A stretch of DNA of 64,000 nt from Candidatus Methylopumilus universalis. GTDB taxonomy: Bacteria > Pseudomonadota > Gammaproteobacteria > Burkholderiales > Methylophilaceae. Location: positions 124,001 to 188,000 of the forward strand of contig CAMCXI010000001.1 of NCBI GenBank assembly GCA_945883335.1. The letters are read 5' to 3'. This document shows, piece after piece, positions 43,593-55,614 of the stretch (positions are counted from its first letter, which is position 1; each line of letters begins with the position of its first letter). The position numbers and the translations under genes are program-made. A model generated the notes under the pieces. The model saw only the letters and a program-made list of their open reading frames with translations, did not search any database and was not told where the DNA came from.

Positions 43593-44675
43593 CTAGTTAT
43601 CTTCACCCAAGGTTGCCAACATGTCGGCTTGGTGTTCTGCCGCAAGTGCGCCAATGAGCTCATCCATATCACCCTCGGTAATTGCGTCAATCTTATAAAG
43701 CGTGAGGTTGATGCGGTGGTCGGTGATACGACCTTGAGGATAATTGTAAGTGCGGATGCGCTCTGAGCGGTCGCCAGAGCCAATCAAGCTTTTACGTTCG
43801 CTGGCAATTTTTGATTGTTGTGCACGGACTTCAGCATCTTTAATCCGCGCGACTAACACGCTCATTGCTTGCGCTTTGTTTTTGTGTTGGCTCCGGTCAT
43901 CCTGGCATTCCACCACAATGCCGGTTGGCAAGTGGGTGATACGCACAGCAGAGTCGGTTTTGTTAATGTGCTGACCACCCGCACCACTGGCACGGTAAGT
44001 ATCAATGCGGATTTCCGCAGGATTAATCACCACATCGCTCACTTCATCTGCTTCTGGTAATACCGCCACGGTACAGGCTGAAGTATGGATACGGCCTTGA
44101 GTTTCTGTATCAGGCACACGCTGCACACGGTGGCCGCCTGACTCAAACTTGAGTTTTGAGTAAGCGCCGTGGCCTTCAATCTTCGCAATAATTTCTTTGT
44201 AGCCGCCCACTTCCGAATCGCTTGCTGAAACGATTTCCACCTTCCAGCGTTGGCGCTCTGCATAGCGTGAATACATGCGGAATAAGTCGCCTGCAAATAA
44301 AGCGGATTCATCTCCACCCGTCCCCGCACGAATTTCTAGAAAGATGTTGCGTTCATCGTTAGGGTCTTTTGGCAGTAAGAGTTTTTGTAGTTCGTTTTCA
44401 ACGGCTTCTAATGTGGCTTTGCCGTTTTCAATTTCTTCTTGTGCAAATTCTTTCATCTCTGGATCTGAAAGCATTTTTTGCGCTTCAGCAATGTCCGCCT
44501 CACCTTGTTCAAAAGCTCGGAATTGCTCAACAATCGGGGTAATTTCAGCATGCTCTTGCGTAAGCTTGCGATAGTTGTCCATGTTCGAGGTTGCGCCTTC
44601 GCTACTGAGCAGGCGGTTGAGCTCGTCTAAACGCTCGCTTAAGGTTGCGAGCTTTTTTATCATGGATGGTTTCAT
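43593..44675 (-). CDS. prfA: Peptide chain release factor 1
   Basis: A 360-residue RF1. The GGQ loop is in [15 protein letters not shown], and the stop-codon-recognition PxT-type loop in domain 2 is in the segment with [30 protein letters not shown] matches family N-termini. It recognises UAA/UAG. It is 21 bp downstream of hemA, the conserved pair. prmC, which usually follows, is elsewhere at 62.7 kb. Confidence 0.97.
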   Translation of the reverse strand: MKPSMIKKLATLSERLDELNRLLSSEGATSNMDNYRKLTQEHAEITPIVEQFRAFEQGEADIAEAQKMLSDPEMKEFAQEEIENGKATLEAVENELQKLLLPKDPNDERNIFLEIRAGTGGDESALFAGDLFRMYSRYAERQRWKVEIVSASDSEVGGYKEIIAKIEGHGAYSKLKFESGGHRVQRVPDTETQGRIHTSACTVAVLPEADEVSDVVINPAEIRIDTYRASGAGGQHINKTDSAVRITHLPTGIVVECQDDRSQHKNKAQAMSVLVARIKDAEVRAQQSKIASERKSLIGSGDRSERIRTYNYPQGRITDHRINLTLYKIDAITEGDMDELIGALAAEHQADMLATLGEDN

Positions 44676-44696
44676 TGCTGTTTCTTTGTCTGAATA

Positions 44697-45941
44697 TTAA
44701 GTTTTAATTTGGTAAAGCTGACGCAAAAGCGTTTCTAGTTGTTCGTGCTCATGGCCTGTGCTTTGGTTAAGTGCGTGGCTGGGGGCATGTAGAAATTTAT
44801 TCGTGAGCGCATTGCTCAAGGCCTCAATGACGGCTGCAGGATCTTCGCCTTTCGCCAGCAATTTTTGTGCTTTTTCTAGTTCAGTTAAGCGTAAATTTTC
44901 GGCCTGATCGCGGAGTGCGCGGATGGTTGGCACGGCGTCGCGTGTTTTGAGCCAATGCATAAAGTGTTCAACACGCTCAGCGATAATCACTTCGGCTTCA
45001 AGCGCGGCTTCTTGGCGGTTTCCTAAGCCCTCTTGTACCACTTGAGCTAGATCATCGACAGTATATAAATAAACATCATCTAATTGCGCGACTTCAGGTT
45101 CAATGTCACGTGGCACAGCCAAATCAACCATGAACATTGGACGGCGTTTACGTGCTTTCACTGCACGTTCCACCATACCTAACCCTACAATTGGTAATTG
45201 GCTTGCTGTGCTGGTGATGACAATATCAAATGCATTTAAGCGATCGGGCAATTCAGATAACAAAATAGCTTGGCCATCGAAAAGCACTGCAAGCTCTTCA
45301 CCCCGCTCCAGTGTTCGATTGGCAACGGTGATGCTGGCAGGTTTTTGCGAGGCAATATGTTCAGCGCAAAGCGTAATCATTTCACCCGCGCCGATAAACA
45401 AGACATGCTTATCTTGCAAATTGCCAAATAGGCGCTGCGCTAAACGTACAGATGCGGCCGCCATTGAAAGTGAGCTTGCGCCAATGTCTGTTGAGGTGCG
45501 CACCTCTTTGGCAACTGCAAATGTTCGTTGAAAAAGCTTGTGTAGCAAGGTACCAACGGTGCCAGCGGTTTCAGCAATCTTCACTGCTTGTTTCATTTGG
45601 CCCAAAATTTGCGGCTCACCAAGCACCATAGAATCTAAACCAGAAGCCACACGGAAAGCATGTTTTACGGCTTCGTCGCTAGGTAGGGTATAGATATAGG
45701 GCTGAATATTGTCGCGGTCTAGCTTGTGATATTGCGCAAGCCACGCCAAAGCTTGTTCTGGATGCGAAGTATTACAGTAAAGCTCAGTGCGATTACAGGT
45801 CGATAAAATTGCTGCCTCACGCACGCCGTGAGACGTCAAGTCGCGAAGTGCATGGGTTAATGTTTCATGTTGAAACGCCACGTTTTCGCGAATAGAGATT
45901 GGAGCTGTGGTGTGATTGACACCAACCGTGAATAATTGCAT
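44697..45941 (-). CDS. hemA: Glutamyl-tRNA reductase
   Basis: About 414 residues; commits glutamyl-tRNA to tetrapyrrole synthesis. The catalytic Cys is in [10 protein letters not shown] near residue 50, followed by [20 protein letters not shown], the NADPH site FIGAGEM and a dimerisation helix at the C-terminus. ATG 45941 ([15 protein letters not shown]) is preferred over a longer start at 45959. It sits next to prfA. hemB lies 5 kb away on the other strand. Confidence 0.96.
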   Translation of the reverse strand: MQLFTVGVNHTTAPISIRENVAFQHETLTHALRDLTSHGVREAAILSTCNRTELYCNTSHPEQALAWLAQYHKLDRDNIQPYIYTLPSDEAVKHAFRVASGLDSMVLGEPQILGQMKQAVKIAETAGTVGTLLHKLFQRTFAVAKEVRTSTDIGASSLSMAAASVRLAQRLFGNLQDKHVLFIGAGEMITLCAEHIASQKPASITVANRTLERGEELAVLFDGQAILLSELPDRLNAFDIVITSTASQLPIVGLGMVERAVKARKRRPMFMVDLAVPRDIEPEVAQLDDVYLYTVDDLAQVVQEGLGNRQEAALEAEVIIAERVEHFMHWLKTRDAVPTIRALRDQAENLRLTELEKAQKLLAKGEDPAAVIEALSNALTNKFLHAPSHALNQSTGHEHEQLETLLRQLYQIKT

Positions 45942-46073
45942 TTCGCAATTTTCCAGCATCCGGACTTCTTAAGCAAGAAACATAAGCAATAAAATAGCGG
46001 ATTAGTCTGTTAATTCATGCCTAAATGCGGTTAAAATAATCGTTTTTACTGCAAATAGATTCTTATCAATATT

Positions 46074-46781
46074 ATGGCTAAACAATTCAGAATTGCTCCA
46101 AGTATCCTTTCAGCAAACTTTGCAAAGCTGGGTCAAGAAATTACTGACGTGATTACGTCTGGTACGGACCTAGTTCACTTTGACGTAATGGATAACCATT
46201 ACGTACCAAACTTAACGATTGGTCCATTGGTTTGTGAGTCTATCCGTGAAATTTCTAAAAATGCTGGCGCGTTGATTGACGTGCATTTGATGGTGAAACC
46301 AGTGGATCGCATTATTCCTGACTTTGCTAAAGCAGGTGCCAATATCATTACTTTTCACCCAGAGGCTTCTGATCATATCGACCGCAGTTTAGCTTTGGTG
46401 CGTGACTTAGGCTGTAAATCTGGTTTGGTATTTAACCCTGCAACACCGCTTCACTACCTTGATCACGTAATGGACAAAGTCGATATGATTTTGTTGATGT
46501 CTGTGAACCCAGGCTTTGGCGGTCAAAAATTCATTCCTGAAACATTGAATAAATTACGTTTAGCCCGTGCAAAAATTGATGCTTACACAGCACAAACAGG
46601 TCGTGAGATTTGGTTGGAAGTGGATGGCGGCGTGAACGCAGCGAATATTGCTGAAATCGCACGTGCTGGCGCTGATACATTTGTGGCTGGTTCAGCGGTC
46701 TTTGGTGCAGGTAAAGATACTGACCCTAACCGTTACAACACGATTGTTTCTGAATTGCGCGCGCAATTGGCAACTGTTTAA
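46074..46781 (+). CDS. rpe: Ribulose-phosphate 3-epimerase
   Basis: A 235-residue TIM barrel interconverting ribulose- and xylulose-5-phosphate. [46 protein letters not shown] and VDGGVN are all present. In RuMP-cycle methylotrophs it regenerates the formaldehyde acceptor. It is followed in the same frame by the trp leader; the gph gene that often lies here is missing. Confidence 0.97.
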   Translation: MAKQFRIAPSILSANFAKLGQEITDVITSGTDLVHFDVMDNHYVPNLTIGPLVCESIREISKNAGALIDVHLMVKPVDRIIPDFAKAGANIITFHPEASDHIDRSLALVRDLGCKSGLVFNPATPLHYLDHVMDKVDMILLMSVNPGFGGQKFIPETLNKLRLARAKIDAYTAQTGREIWLEVDGGVNAANIAEIARAGADTFVAGSAVFGAGKDTDPNRYNTIVSELRAQLATV

Positions 46782-46796
46782 TTTAGACGCATTGCA

Positions 46797-46850
46797 ATGA
46801 AAGCACCTCAAATTTCTACAAAGCAAACAAGTTGGCGATGGTGGGTCTGA
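46797..46850 (+). CDS. trpL: trp operon leader peptide (TrpL)
   Basis: A 17-residue ORF, MKAPQISTKQTSWRWWV, starting 15 bp after the rpe stop and ending before hairpins upstream of trpE. Three Trp codons in four (TGG CGA TGG TGG) are strong evidence of an attenuator leader. The SD is poor, so re-initiation from rpe is likely. Ribosome stalling on these codons when Trp-tRNA is low should favour trpEGDC expression. Confidence 0.85.
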   Translation: MKAPQISTKQTSWRWWV

Positions 46851-46858
46851 TCCTGTCA

Positions 46859-46927
46859 TCGCATGCGACTTTTGTCGCACTTAATTTTAGGAAATTTGTT
46901 AGCTAGAAATAGCTGGTTAAAAATTTG
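46859..46927 (+). promoter_or_regulatory. trp attenuator region
   Basis: Hairpin TGCGAC-TTTT-GTCGCA (46864-46879) is followed by CTTAATTTTA, a modest T-rich tract. The overlapping palindrome TCGCATGCGA (46859-46868) could compete with it. A second stem-loop with AGCTA/TAGCT (46901-46914) lies before trpE. The exact terminator/anti-terminator pairing cannot be settled by eye. Confidence 0.5.
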
Positions 46928-46935
46928 AGGTCTTT

Positions 46936-48432
46936 ATGTTACAAACTATCAATCAATCAGAATTTAATGCGCTAGCTGCTCAAGGCTTTAATCGCATTCC
47001 CTTAGTGATCGAGACTTTTGCAGATCTCGATACACCGCTCTCGCTTTACCTGAAATTAGCGAACCAACCCTTTTCATACTTGCTCGAATCTGTGCAAGGC
47101 GGTGAGCGCTTTGGGCGCTATTCCATTATTGGTTTGCCAGCACGCACCCGGATCGTGGCTAATCGCCGCGATGTGGAAGTCTTGCAAGATAATAAAGTGG
47201 TGGAAACTGCGACCGATGTGAATCCGCTGGATTTTGTCCAAAGCTATCAGGCGCGTTTCAAAGTGCCACCTTATCAAGGCTTGCCACGTTTTACTGGTGG
47301 CTTGGCTGGTTATTTTGGCTACGATACCGTACGTTATATCGAGCGTCGTTTGGCTGATGAGGTGAAGCCTGATGATGTGAATGTGCCTGATGTACTACTG
47401 ATGGTGTCTGAAGAGCTAGCCGTGGTGGATAACCTTTCTGGCAAACTATACTTCATTGTTTATGCCGACCCCGCCGAACAAAATGCTTATGTAAATGCTA
47501 AAAATCGTTTAGCTGAGTTGATTCAGCGTTTACGCAAGTCAGTTTCCATTCCTGAAGCGCAAGCGCTCAAACAAGAGCAAGCGCAGTCTGATTTTGGGGA
47601 AGCGAATTTCAAAGCTGCTGTTGAAAAAGCAAAGCGCTATATTTTTGACGGCGACATCATGCAAGTGGTGTTGTCACAACGTATGTCGCAAGCATTTTAT
47701 GCGCCGCCACTTTCTTTATACCGCGCGCTTCGTAGCTTAAATCCATCGCCCTATATGTTTTATTACGACATGGGTGACCATCATGTGGTGGGCGCGTCAC
47801 CCGAGATTTTAGTGCGTCTTGAAGATGGCACGGTGACCGCGCGTCCAATTGCTGGAACTCGCCCACGTGGTAAAACACGTGAGCAAGATTTGGCCTTGGC
47901 AGATGAGTTATTAGCTGACCCAAAAGAGCGCGCAGAACATGTGCAATTAATGGACTTAGGTCGTAATGATGTGGGCCGTGTCGCGCAAACAGGCACAGTC
48001 AAAGTCACTGACAATATGATGATTGAGCGTTACTCACATGTAATGCATATTGTGTCTAATGTGGAAGGCAAGCTAAAGCCTGGCATGGATGCGATTGATG
48101 TATTAAAAGCAACATTTCCAGCTGGCACGGTGAGCGGCGCCCCTAAAGTACGCGCCATGGAAATTATTGATGAATTAGAGCCAGTGAAGCGCGGTATTTA
48201 TGCGGGCGCTGTTGGTTATTTAGGCTTTAATGGCGACATGGATGTAGCAATTGCGATTCGTACTGGCGTGATTAAAAATAATAAGCTTTATGTGCAAGCA
48301 GGTGCTGGCATCGTGGCCGACTCTGTGCCTGAAAGCGAATGGATGGAAACGCAAAACAAAGCGCGCGCTGTGCTGCGTGCAGCCGAGTTGGTTAATTTAG
48401 GCCTAGATACTGGCCTGGAAGGTAAGGAGTAA
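46936..48432 (+). CDS. trpE: Anthranilate synthase component I
   Basis: A 498-residue TrpE; chorismate + ammonia from TrpG gives anthranilate. The N-terminal [18 protein letters not shown] carries the Trp feedback site (the LLES motif). The catalytic half has [31 protein letters not shown] and the HIVSNVEG and [13 protein letters not shown] motifs. It is preceded by the Trp-rich leader and followed by trpG after 3 bp. Confidence 0.97.
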   Translation: MLQTINQSEFNALAAQGFNRIPLVIETFADLDTPLSLYLKLANQPFSYLLESVQGGERFGRYSIIGLPARTRIVANRRDVEVLQDNKVVETATDVNPLDFVQSYQARFKVPPYQGLPRFTGGLAGYFGYDTVRYIERRLADEVKPDDVNVPDVLLMVSEELAVVDNLSGKLYFIVYADPAEQNAYVNAKNRLAELIQRLRKSVSIPEAQALKQEQAQSDFGEANFKAAVEKAKRYIFDGDIMQVVLSQRMSQAFYAPPLSLYRALRSLNPSPYMFYYDMGDHHVVGASPEILVRLEDGTVTARPIAGTRPRGKTREQDLALADELLADPKERAEHVQLMDLGRNDVGRVAQTGTVKVTDNMMIERYSHVMHIVSNVEGKLKPGMDAIDVLKATFPAGTVSGAPKVRAMEIIDELEPVKRGIYAGAVGYLGFNGDMDVAIAIRTGVIKNNKLYVQAGAGIVADSVPESEWMETQNKARAVLRAAELVNLGLDTGLEGKE

Positions 48433-48435
48433 GCC

Positions 48436-49002
48436 ATGCTATTAATGATTGATAATTACGACTCCTTTACCTACAACCTCGTGCAATATTTAGCTGAGCT
48501 AGGTCAAGATGTGCAGGTTTACCGAAATGATGAGATTGATTTAGCAAAAGTGAAGTCGCTAAACCCTGACCATATTGTGATTTCCCCCGGCCCATGTACC
48601 CCAAATGAAGCAGGTATTTCTGTGCCGTTGATTCATGAATTTGCAGGCAAGATTCCTTTGCTAGGTGTTTGTCTGGGTCACCAAAGTATCGGCCAAGCAT
48701 TCGGCGGCAAGATTGTGCATGCTAAACAACTCATGCACGGCAAAACCTCGCTGATTCATCATAAAAATATTGGGGTGTTTAAAGATTTACCTAACCCATA
48801 TACTGCAACGCGCTATCACTCATTGGTGATTGAGCGTGAAAGCATTCCTGATTGCTTGGAAATTACGGGATGGACGGATGATGGCGAGATTATGGGGGTG
48901 CGCCATAAAACCCTAGCGGTTGAGGGCGTGCAATTTCATCCTGAGTCTATTTTGACCGAGCATGGGCACGAGTTGCTCAACAATTTTTTGAAAGCCTACT
49001 AA
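48436..49002 (+). CDS. trpG: Anthranilate synthase component II (glutamine amidotransferase)
   Basis: A 188-residue class I amidotransferase. The nucleophile Cys is in [15 protein letters not shown], and the His-Glu pair in [26 protein letters not shown] opens it. It may also serve PabB. It overlaps trpD by one base. Confidence 0.97.
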   Translation: MLLMIDNYDSFTYNLVQYLAELGQDVQVYRNDEIDLAKVKSLNPDHIVISPGPCTPNEAGISVPLIHEFAGKIPLLGVCLGHQSIGQAFGGKIVHAKQLMHGKTSLIHHKNIGVFKDLPNPYTATRYHSLVIERESIPDCLEITGWTDDGEIMGVRHKTLAVEGVQFHPESILTEHGHELLNNFLKAY

Positions 49003-50021
49003 TGGCGTTTAAAGACGTTCTCAGCCAATTGCTTGAGCGTCATGATTTGACGCAAAGCGCCATGTTGGAGGTGATGCGCCAAGTGATGGGCGGTGAGCTC
49101 ACGCCAGCACAAATCTCTGCATTCCTCATTGCACTTCGTGCCAAAGGTGAAACGGTAGATGAAATCGCTGCCGCCGCTTTGGTGATGCGCGAGCTTTCGA
49201 CTAAAGTGGATATTCAAGATGACAGCCATTTAATTGACACCTGTGGCACCGGTGGTGATGGCATTCAAACCTTTAATGTTTCAACTGTAAGTGCTTTTGT
49301 GGCTGCTGCGGCCGGCGCAAAAGTTGCCAAACATGGCGGCCGTTCTGTTTCATCCACTTGCGGTAGTGCGGATGTATTAGAGGCTTTAGGCGTCAATGTG
49401 AACCAAACCCCAGCGCAAGTGGCTGAGTGCGTGAATGAAATCGGTATCGGTTTTATGTTTGCGCCTAACCATCATAGCGCCATGAAGTATGCCGCACCTG
49501 TGCGCCGTGAGCTTGGTGTTCGTACACTGTTTAATTTGCTTGGCCCAATGACCAACCCTGCAACAGCACGTCGCCAAGTGATGGGCGTGTTTGATAAAAA
49601 TCTCACAGGTAAGCTAGCAAAAGTGCTTCAGCAATTAGGCAGTGAACACGTATTAGTTGTGCATGGTGCTGATGGCATGGATGAAATTTCATTCACAGGC
49701 GATACGTTTGTGGCTGAGCTTAAAAATGGTCAAGTGACCGAATATGTGCTTAATCCCAGCCAATTAGGTTTAGGGATCCATCGCTTACAAGACATACAAA
49801 TCCAAAATGCAGAAGAATCTAAAGCCATGATTTTAGATGTGCTCAATGGTAAACAAGGTTCAGCGAGAGATATTGTGCTGATGAATGCTGGTGCTGCGAT
49901 TTATGTTGCGGGCATTACAACTAGCTTGCAAGCAGGCATAGCAAAAGCCGCTGAAGTCATTGATAACGGCTCTGCTTTAGAAAAATTAAATCAGTTAATT
50001 GAGTGCTCTAACCAAGGCTAA
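49002..50021 (+). CDS. trpD: Anthranilate phosphoribosyltransferase
   Basis: A 339-residue enzyme coupling anthranilate to [21 protein letters not shown] is the PRPP-binding motif, [21 protein letters not shown] follows, and VHGADGMDE completes the active site. It overlaps trpG (TAATG) and is 26 bp from trpC. Confidence 0.97.
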   Translation: MAFKDVLSQLLERHDLTQSAMLEVMRQVMGGELTPAQISAFLIALRAKGETVDEIAAAALVMRELSTKVDIQDDSHLIDTCGTGGDGIQTFNVSTVSAFVAAAAGAKVAKHGGRSVSSTCGSADVLEALGVNVNQTPAQVAECVNEIGIGFMFAPNHHSAMKYAAPVRRELGVRTLFNLLGPMTNPATARRQVMGVFDKNLTGKLAKVLQQLGSEHVLVVHGADGMDEISFTGDTFVAELKNGQVTEYVLNPSQLGLGIHRLQDIQIQNAEESKAMILDVLNGKQGSARDIVLMNAGAAIYVAGITTSLQAGIAKAAEVIDNGSALEKLNQLIECSNQG

Positions 50022-50047
50022 TAGTTGGCCTAATCATAAAGGTTGTT

Positions 50048-50860
50048 ATGTCAGATATTTTAAATAAAATTTTAGCGACGAAACATGAAGAAGTCTCAGC
50101 AGCTAAGGCGATTAAGTCTTTAGATGACTTGCGTGTGGAGGCTTATAACGAAGCTGACCCAAGAGATTTTGTGGGTAATATTTTCAATAAAGTGGATGCG
50201 GATTTGCCTGCGGTGATTGCTGAAATCAAAAAAGCGAGCCCATCAAAAGGTGTGATTCGCGAGAATTTCAATCCTGCTGAAATTGCTAAATCGTATGAAA
50301 AAGGTGGCGCGGCATGTTTATCTGTATTAACGGATAAACAGTATTTTCAAGGTTCCCCTGAATACTTAAAACAAGCCCGTGCAGCTTGTAAATTGCCAGT
50401 GTTACGCAAAGATTTTATGATTGATCCATACCAAGTGTATGAAGCCCGTGCGATGGGTGCAGATTGTATTTTGCTGATTGTTGCCGCGCTTGAGTTAGCG
50501 CAAATGAAAGCGTTAGAAGAACTTTCACACGACCTTGGCATGGCCGTGTTGGTGGAAGTGCATGATGCTGACGAGTTGCAATTAGCCTTGCAATTAGAAA
50601 CGCCGCTCATCGGCATTAACAACCGCAATTTACGCACGTTTGATGTGACATTGCAGACCACGCTAGATTTATTGAAGCTGATGCCGGAAGATCGTTTTGT
50701 GGTCACCGAGTCTGGTATTTTCACGCCAGAAGATGTGTCGTTGATGATGAGCAATCATGTGAATGCCTTCTTGGTCGGTGAAGCATTTATGCGTCAACCA
50801 GACCCAGGTGCTGAGCTTGCTCGCGTGTTTGCATCGCCAGCATTTGGCTGTTCAGCTTAG
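50048..50860 (+). CDS. trpC: Indole-3-glycerol-phosphate synthase
   Basis: A 270-residue TIM barrel. [16 protein letters not shown] (catalytic Lys), [29 protein letters not shown] and INNRNLRTF are typical. It is separate from TrpF, which is not in this window. trpAB are also elsewhere, the common betaproteobacterial split. Confidence 0.97.
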   Translation: MSDILNKILATKHEEVSAAKAIKSLDDLRVEAYNEADPRDFVGNIFNKVDADLPAVIAEIKKASPSKGVIRENFNPAEIAKSYEKGGAACLSVLTDKQYFQGSPEYLKQARAACKLPVLRKDFMIDPYQVYEARAMGADCILLIVAALELAQMKALEELSHDLGMAVLVEVHDADELQLALQLETPLIGINNRNLRTFDVTLQTTLDLLKLMPEDRFVVTESGIFTPEDVSLMMSNHVNAFLVGEAFMRQPDPGAELARVFASPAFGCSA

Positions 50861-50889
50861 GCTGTTAATTGAATTGCGCTAGAGGATAA

Positions 50890-51900
<1,011 letters not shown>

Positions 51901-51913
51901 ATTGATGACTGGC

Positions 51914-52558
51914 TTAAATAGCCAGTAGAGCTTTGAGCCCTTCAGTATCTAGCCTTTCTGCATTTGCCCCAGACACCACGCTTTTCGTTGAAAAGCGAAT
52001 ATCGTCAAACTCAAATACACTCAGCTTAATAAACCCGTTTGGCCCTTCAAGCGTAAACATCGGCACTTTTAAACGCTCGCTATTTTTTCCGCTCGCTTTT
52101 TTCTCACCTGATTTTCTATCTCTTACGCGGTAAGACTTATCGTTGCTGTCGTAAGGAATTTGCTGATTGAGTAAAAAAATCTCCACATCTTTTGCACTGT
52201 CGGCAAATAAATGAATATGTGTTTCGGCATATTGGCCAGCAGTGCCATCAAGCACGCTCCCTGTTAAATGAGGGTTGAAACGCGCAAAGATTTGCATGGT
52301 AGCGAGCGCATCTTGACGCAGTATGCGCAAGGTCTCTGGCTGGTCTTCACTATTGTAAATATCGTGAAAAAGCCGAATTTCTTCTTCAATTTCGGCATTT
52401 GAAGGTAAGCAGTTTGCATCAACAACCCCAAGCTGACGGCCCGCTTTTTTCTTGGCATAGCCGTAATCAGAAACGCCATCTTCGGCCATCATGCGGGCGG
52501 CATGCTGCGCCACTAATTGGCGTAGTTGAGATTGACGACCGCCGCTTTCTTTTGCCAT
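51914..52558 (-). CDS. Conserved betaproteobacterial protein of unknown function
   Basis: A 214-residue soluble protein. The N-terminus is basic and helical (RQSQLRQLVAQHAARMMAEDG), the middle has SVLDGTAGQYAETHIHLFAD, which resembles the small nucleotidyltransferase-like proteins found beside mrcA in related genomes, and residues 150-170 are Lys/Ser-rich. No catalytic motif is clear. It is 12 bp downstream of mrcA, likely co-transcribed. Confidence 0.75.
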   Translation of the reverse strand: MAKESGGRQSQLRQLVAQHAARMMAEDGVSDYGYAKKKAGRQLGVVDANCLPSNAEIEEEIRLFHDIYNSEDQPETLRILRQDALATMQIFARFNPHLTGSVLDGTAGQYAETHIHLFADSAKDVEIFLLNQQIPYDSNDKSYRVRDRKSGEKKASGKNSERLKVPMFTLEGPNGFIKLSVFEFDDIRFSTKSVVSGANAERLDTEGLKALLAI

Positions 52559-52570
52559 GATAGGTCTTAA

Positions 52571-54898
52571 TTAATAAAGCGCGTTTGTGTCGGTCGCGTC
52601 ATTAGCAATTGCACTTGCGCCAGTGCTACCTTTTTCTGGCGGCGGATATTCTTGATAGAAGTATTCGTAGAATCCACTTTCATCTTCATTGGCCTTGCTA
52701 CCTGTCTTAAGGTTGATACGAATAGATGAAACACCATCTGGTGAATTAAGAAAGTTATCTGGTAAGCCTCTCAAAGCGCTACTCATATATTTAATCCAAA
52801 TGGGTAAGGCTGCTGAGCCCCCTGTTTCAGACCCCCCTAGCGATTGTGGTTTGTCAAAACCCAACCACACCACCGCCACTTTTTTAGGATTAAAGCCCGC
52901 AAACCATGTATCGATATGATTGTTAGTCGTGCCGGTTTTGCCGGCTAAATCACTACGACCTAATTGACGTGCTTTTGCCGCCGTCCCAATTTGCGTCACG
53001 TCATGCATCATGGAGGTCATCAAAAAAGCATTACGCTCGTCAATCACGCGTTCTGCATCATTGCCGGCCTCGACGAATTTTGTTTTTTCGATGATTTTAC
53101 CTTTGCTATCTTCAATGCGAGCAATCAAGTAAGGGTTAACGCGGTAGCCGCCGTTTGCAAAGACAGCATAAGCTTGTGCCATTTGCCAGGGCGTGACCGA
53201 GCCGGCGCCGAGTGCCATGGTTAAGTAAGCCGGATGGTCTTTAGCGGCAAAACCAAAACGGGTGATGTAATCTTGCGCATATTCAACCCCAATTGAATTA
53301 AGCACGCGAATCGACACCATGTTTTTAGATTTGGTGAGCGCCGTTCTTAAGCGCATCGGACCTTCATATTTTCCATCAAAGTTATGTGGCTCCCAATTGC
53401 TGCCACTACCGGTGAAGCTAGCAGGGAATGAAATCGGCGCATCATCAATCACGCTGGCAGGGGTGAAGCCCTTTTCCAAAGCGGCAGAATAAATGAAGGG
53501 CTTGAAGCTTGAGCCGGGTTGGCGCCAAGCTTGTGTCACGTGGTTAAATTTATTGCGGTTAAAGTCAAAGCCGCCTACTAGTGCAAGCACAGCGCCATTT
53601 TTAGGATCAAGAGAAACAAAGGCAGATTCCACTTGAGGAAGCTGTGAGATGTTCCAAGTTTCACCATTTTTGGATGCGCGCACAATTGAACCAACTTTAA
53701 TTTTAACTTTGTCGCTGACTTTGGGGTCATGTAAAGCACGCGCCACAAGGGCTAAACCTTCGCCTTCAATTTGCACTTCCTCGCCAGTGCTAGTATGAAT
53801 ACGCAAGGCTTTGTCAGTGATTTTTGTGACCACTGCTGGTGATAGTCCACCAAAGGTTTCGAGCGAATCTATCGCTTTTTCCATGTTTTGATTGGCGTTC
53901 TCACCAACCATTTCACTAGGGGCAACATAGCCTTCTGGTCCTCGGTATCCATGGCGTAAGTCATACTCCATAATCCCTTGTGCGATGGCTGCATTCGCCG
54001 CCTCTTGGTCTGCTTTGATGATAGTGGTGTAAACCTTGAGGCCGCTACTATAAATTTGATCTTGATAGCGCTCATACATAGTTTGGCGAACAATTTCACC
54101 CACATAGTCAGCCGCTAAATCTCTTGATTGTTGAGAAGTTTTGAAGCGTAAGGGCTCTTTTAATGCTGCTTGATAAGTCGCTTCATCAATAAAGCCGCCG
54201 CGACGCATATCACGCAGTACTTCATGCTGACGTTTAATCGCGCGCTTGGGGTGGGTAAATGGGTTGTAGCTGGTCGGGGCTTTTGGAAGCCCGGCTAATA
54301 AAGCAGTTTCTGCTAAATTAAGTTTGTCTAAAGGTTTGCCATAATACACTTGCGATGCTGCCGCAAAACCATAAGCACGTTGACCCAAATAAATTTGGTT
54401 AATATAAAGCTCTAAAATCTTATCTTTAGGCAAACTGTGTTCAATTTTAATCGCCAGCATCGCTTCATTTAGTTTGCGTTTAAGACTACGCTCGCTTGAT
54501 AGAAAGAAGTTACGCGCTACTTGCATGGTGATCGTGCTAGCGCCCTCTTTTGAGCCGCCTGTCACGTTATTCAGTGCGGCGCGCAAAATGCCTTTGGTAT
54601 CAATGCCGCCATGTTGGTAGAAACGCCTATCTTCAATCGCAATGACCGCTGACTTCATGTTCTGTGGCACATTGGTAATGTCCACAAAGGCCCGACGCTC
54701 TTCGCCATATTCAGCCAATAAAAAACCGTCTTCCGAATAAACGCGCAGTGGGAGTTTTGGTTGGTAATTAGTGAGCGCTTCTAAAGAAGGCAAGTCTGGA
54801 TAAATCAGCGCGGCAGCCAGTCCAACCATTAAGGCGACGACCGTTAGTAGCGCCAAGAAAGACATTACCAAAAACAACCACCAGTTTTTTAGGAACAT
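52571..54898 (-). CDS. mrcA: Penicillin-binding protein 1A, bifunctional transglycosylase/transpeptidase
   Basis: A 775-residue class A PBP. An N-terminal membrane helix, then GT51 domain (IAIEDRRFYQHGGID, STITMQVARN, KILELYINQIYLG), an OB-like insert, and the transpeptidase with S-x-x-K in PGSSFKPFIY, SKN in TKSKNMVSI and KTG in AGKTGTTNNH. It builds and crosslinks peptidoglycan. The pilMNOPQ genes that often separate mrcA from aroK are absent: aroK begins 188 bp away, divergent. Confidence 0.96.
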   Translation of the reverse strand: MFLKNWWLFLVMSFLALLTVVALMVGLAAALIYPDLPSLEALTNYQPKLPLRVYSEDGFLLAEYGEERRAFVDITNVPQNMKSAVIAIEDRRFYQHGGIDTKGILRAALNNVTGGSKEGASTITMQVARNFFLSSERSLKRKLNEAMLAIKIEHSLPKDKILELYINQIYLGQRAYGFAAASQVYYGKPLDKLNLAETALLAGLPKAPTSYNPFTHPKRAIKRQHEVLRDMRRGGFIDEATYQAALKEPLRFKTSQQSRDLAADYVGEIVRQTMYERYQDQIYSSGLKVYTTIIKADQEAANAAIAQGIMEYDLRHGYRGPEGYVAPSEMVGENANQNMEKAIDSLETFGGLSPAVVTKITDKALRIHTSTGEEVQIEGEGLALVARALHDPKVSDKVKIKVGSIVRASKNGETWNISQLPQVESAFVSLDPKNGAVLALVGGFDFNRNKFNHVTQAWRQPGSSFKPFIYSAALEKGFTPASVIDDAPISFPASFTGSGSNWEPHNFDGKYEGPMRLRTALTKSKNMVSIRVLNSIGVEYAQDYITRFGFAAKDHPAYLTMALGAGSVTPWQMAQAYAVFANGGYRVNPYLIARIEDSKGKIIEKTKFVEAGNDAERVIDERNAFLMTSMMHDVTQIGTAAKARQLGRSDLAGKTGTTNNHIDTWFAGFNPKKVAVVWLGFDKPQSLGGSETGGSAALPIWIKYMSSALRGLPDNFLNSPDGVSSIRINLKTGSKANEDESGFYEYFYQEYPPPEKGSTGASAIANDATDTNALY

Positions 54899-55086
54899 AG
54901 ATAAAAGAGAATTTGAAGTGTCAAAAAAGTCATTATATGTGGCTTAAGTTACAAACTAAAAAATAATTTTAAAGTGAGCTCTATTCATGTCGAAATTAAG
55001 CAATATCTGACAATCTATTAAGATTCCCTTAAAATGCTTGTCATGTAAGTGATGGGCATTTTTATTGCCTGGATGGATGCGACAAA

Positions 55087-55614
55087 TTGGCTAAAATATT
55101 TTTTGTTGGCTTGATGGGTGCAGGTAAAACCACCGTGGGGCGTTTTCTTGCTAAAAATCTTGAACTAGATTTTTACGATACCGATCAAGAAATTGAAAAA
55201 CGCACAGGCGTGCGTGTGCCTATCATTTTTGAGATGGAAGGCGAGGCGGGCTTTCGCAAGCGTGAAGTTGGCATGATTGATGAACTCACGCAGTTAGACA
55301 ATGTTGTCCTAGCTACAGGCGGCGGCGCCGTGTTGGCTGCTGAAAATCGTGAACATTTGGCAAGCCGCGGCACCGTGATTTATTTGCGAGCTAGCGTACA
55401 CGATTTGTATTTACGTACCCGCTTTGACCGCAATCGACCACTGTTACAAAACACTAACGCTCAAGCCAAGCTTGAGCAATTGTTTAACGAGCGCGATCCT
55501 TTTTATCGTGAAATTGCGCACCATATTGTCGATACAGGCAATCAGCCTGTGATTAATATCGTGCAACAAATAGAAACGCTGTTAGGCTATACCACATCGG
55601 AACCTGAAATCTAA
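55087..55614 (+). CDS. aroK: Shikimate kinase
   Basis: A 175-residue P-loop kinase. Walker [13 protein letters not shown], shikimate-binding [11 protein letters not shown] and [17 protein letters not shown] and the lid FDRNRPLL are all present. The start is TTG 55087; nearby ATGs are out of frame. Its stop overlaps the aroB start (TAATG). Confidence 0.95.
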   Translation: MAKIFFVGLMGAGKTTVGRFLAKNLELDFYDTDQEIEKRTGVRVPIIFEMEGEAGFRKREVGMIDELTQLDNVVLATGGGAVLAAENREHLASRGTVIYLRASVHDLYLRTRFDRNRPLLQNTNAQAKLEQLFNERDPFYREIAHHIVDTGNQPVINIVQQIETLLGYTTSEPEI

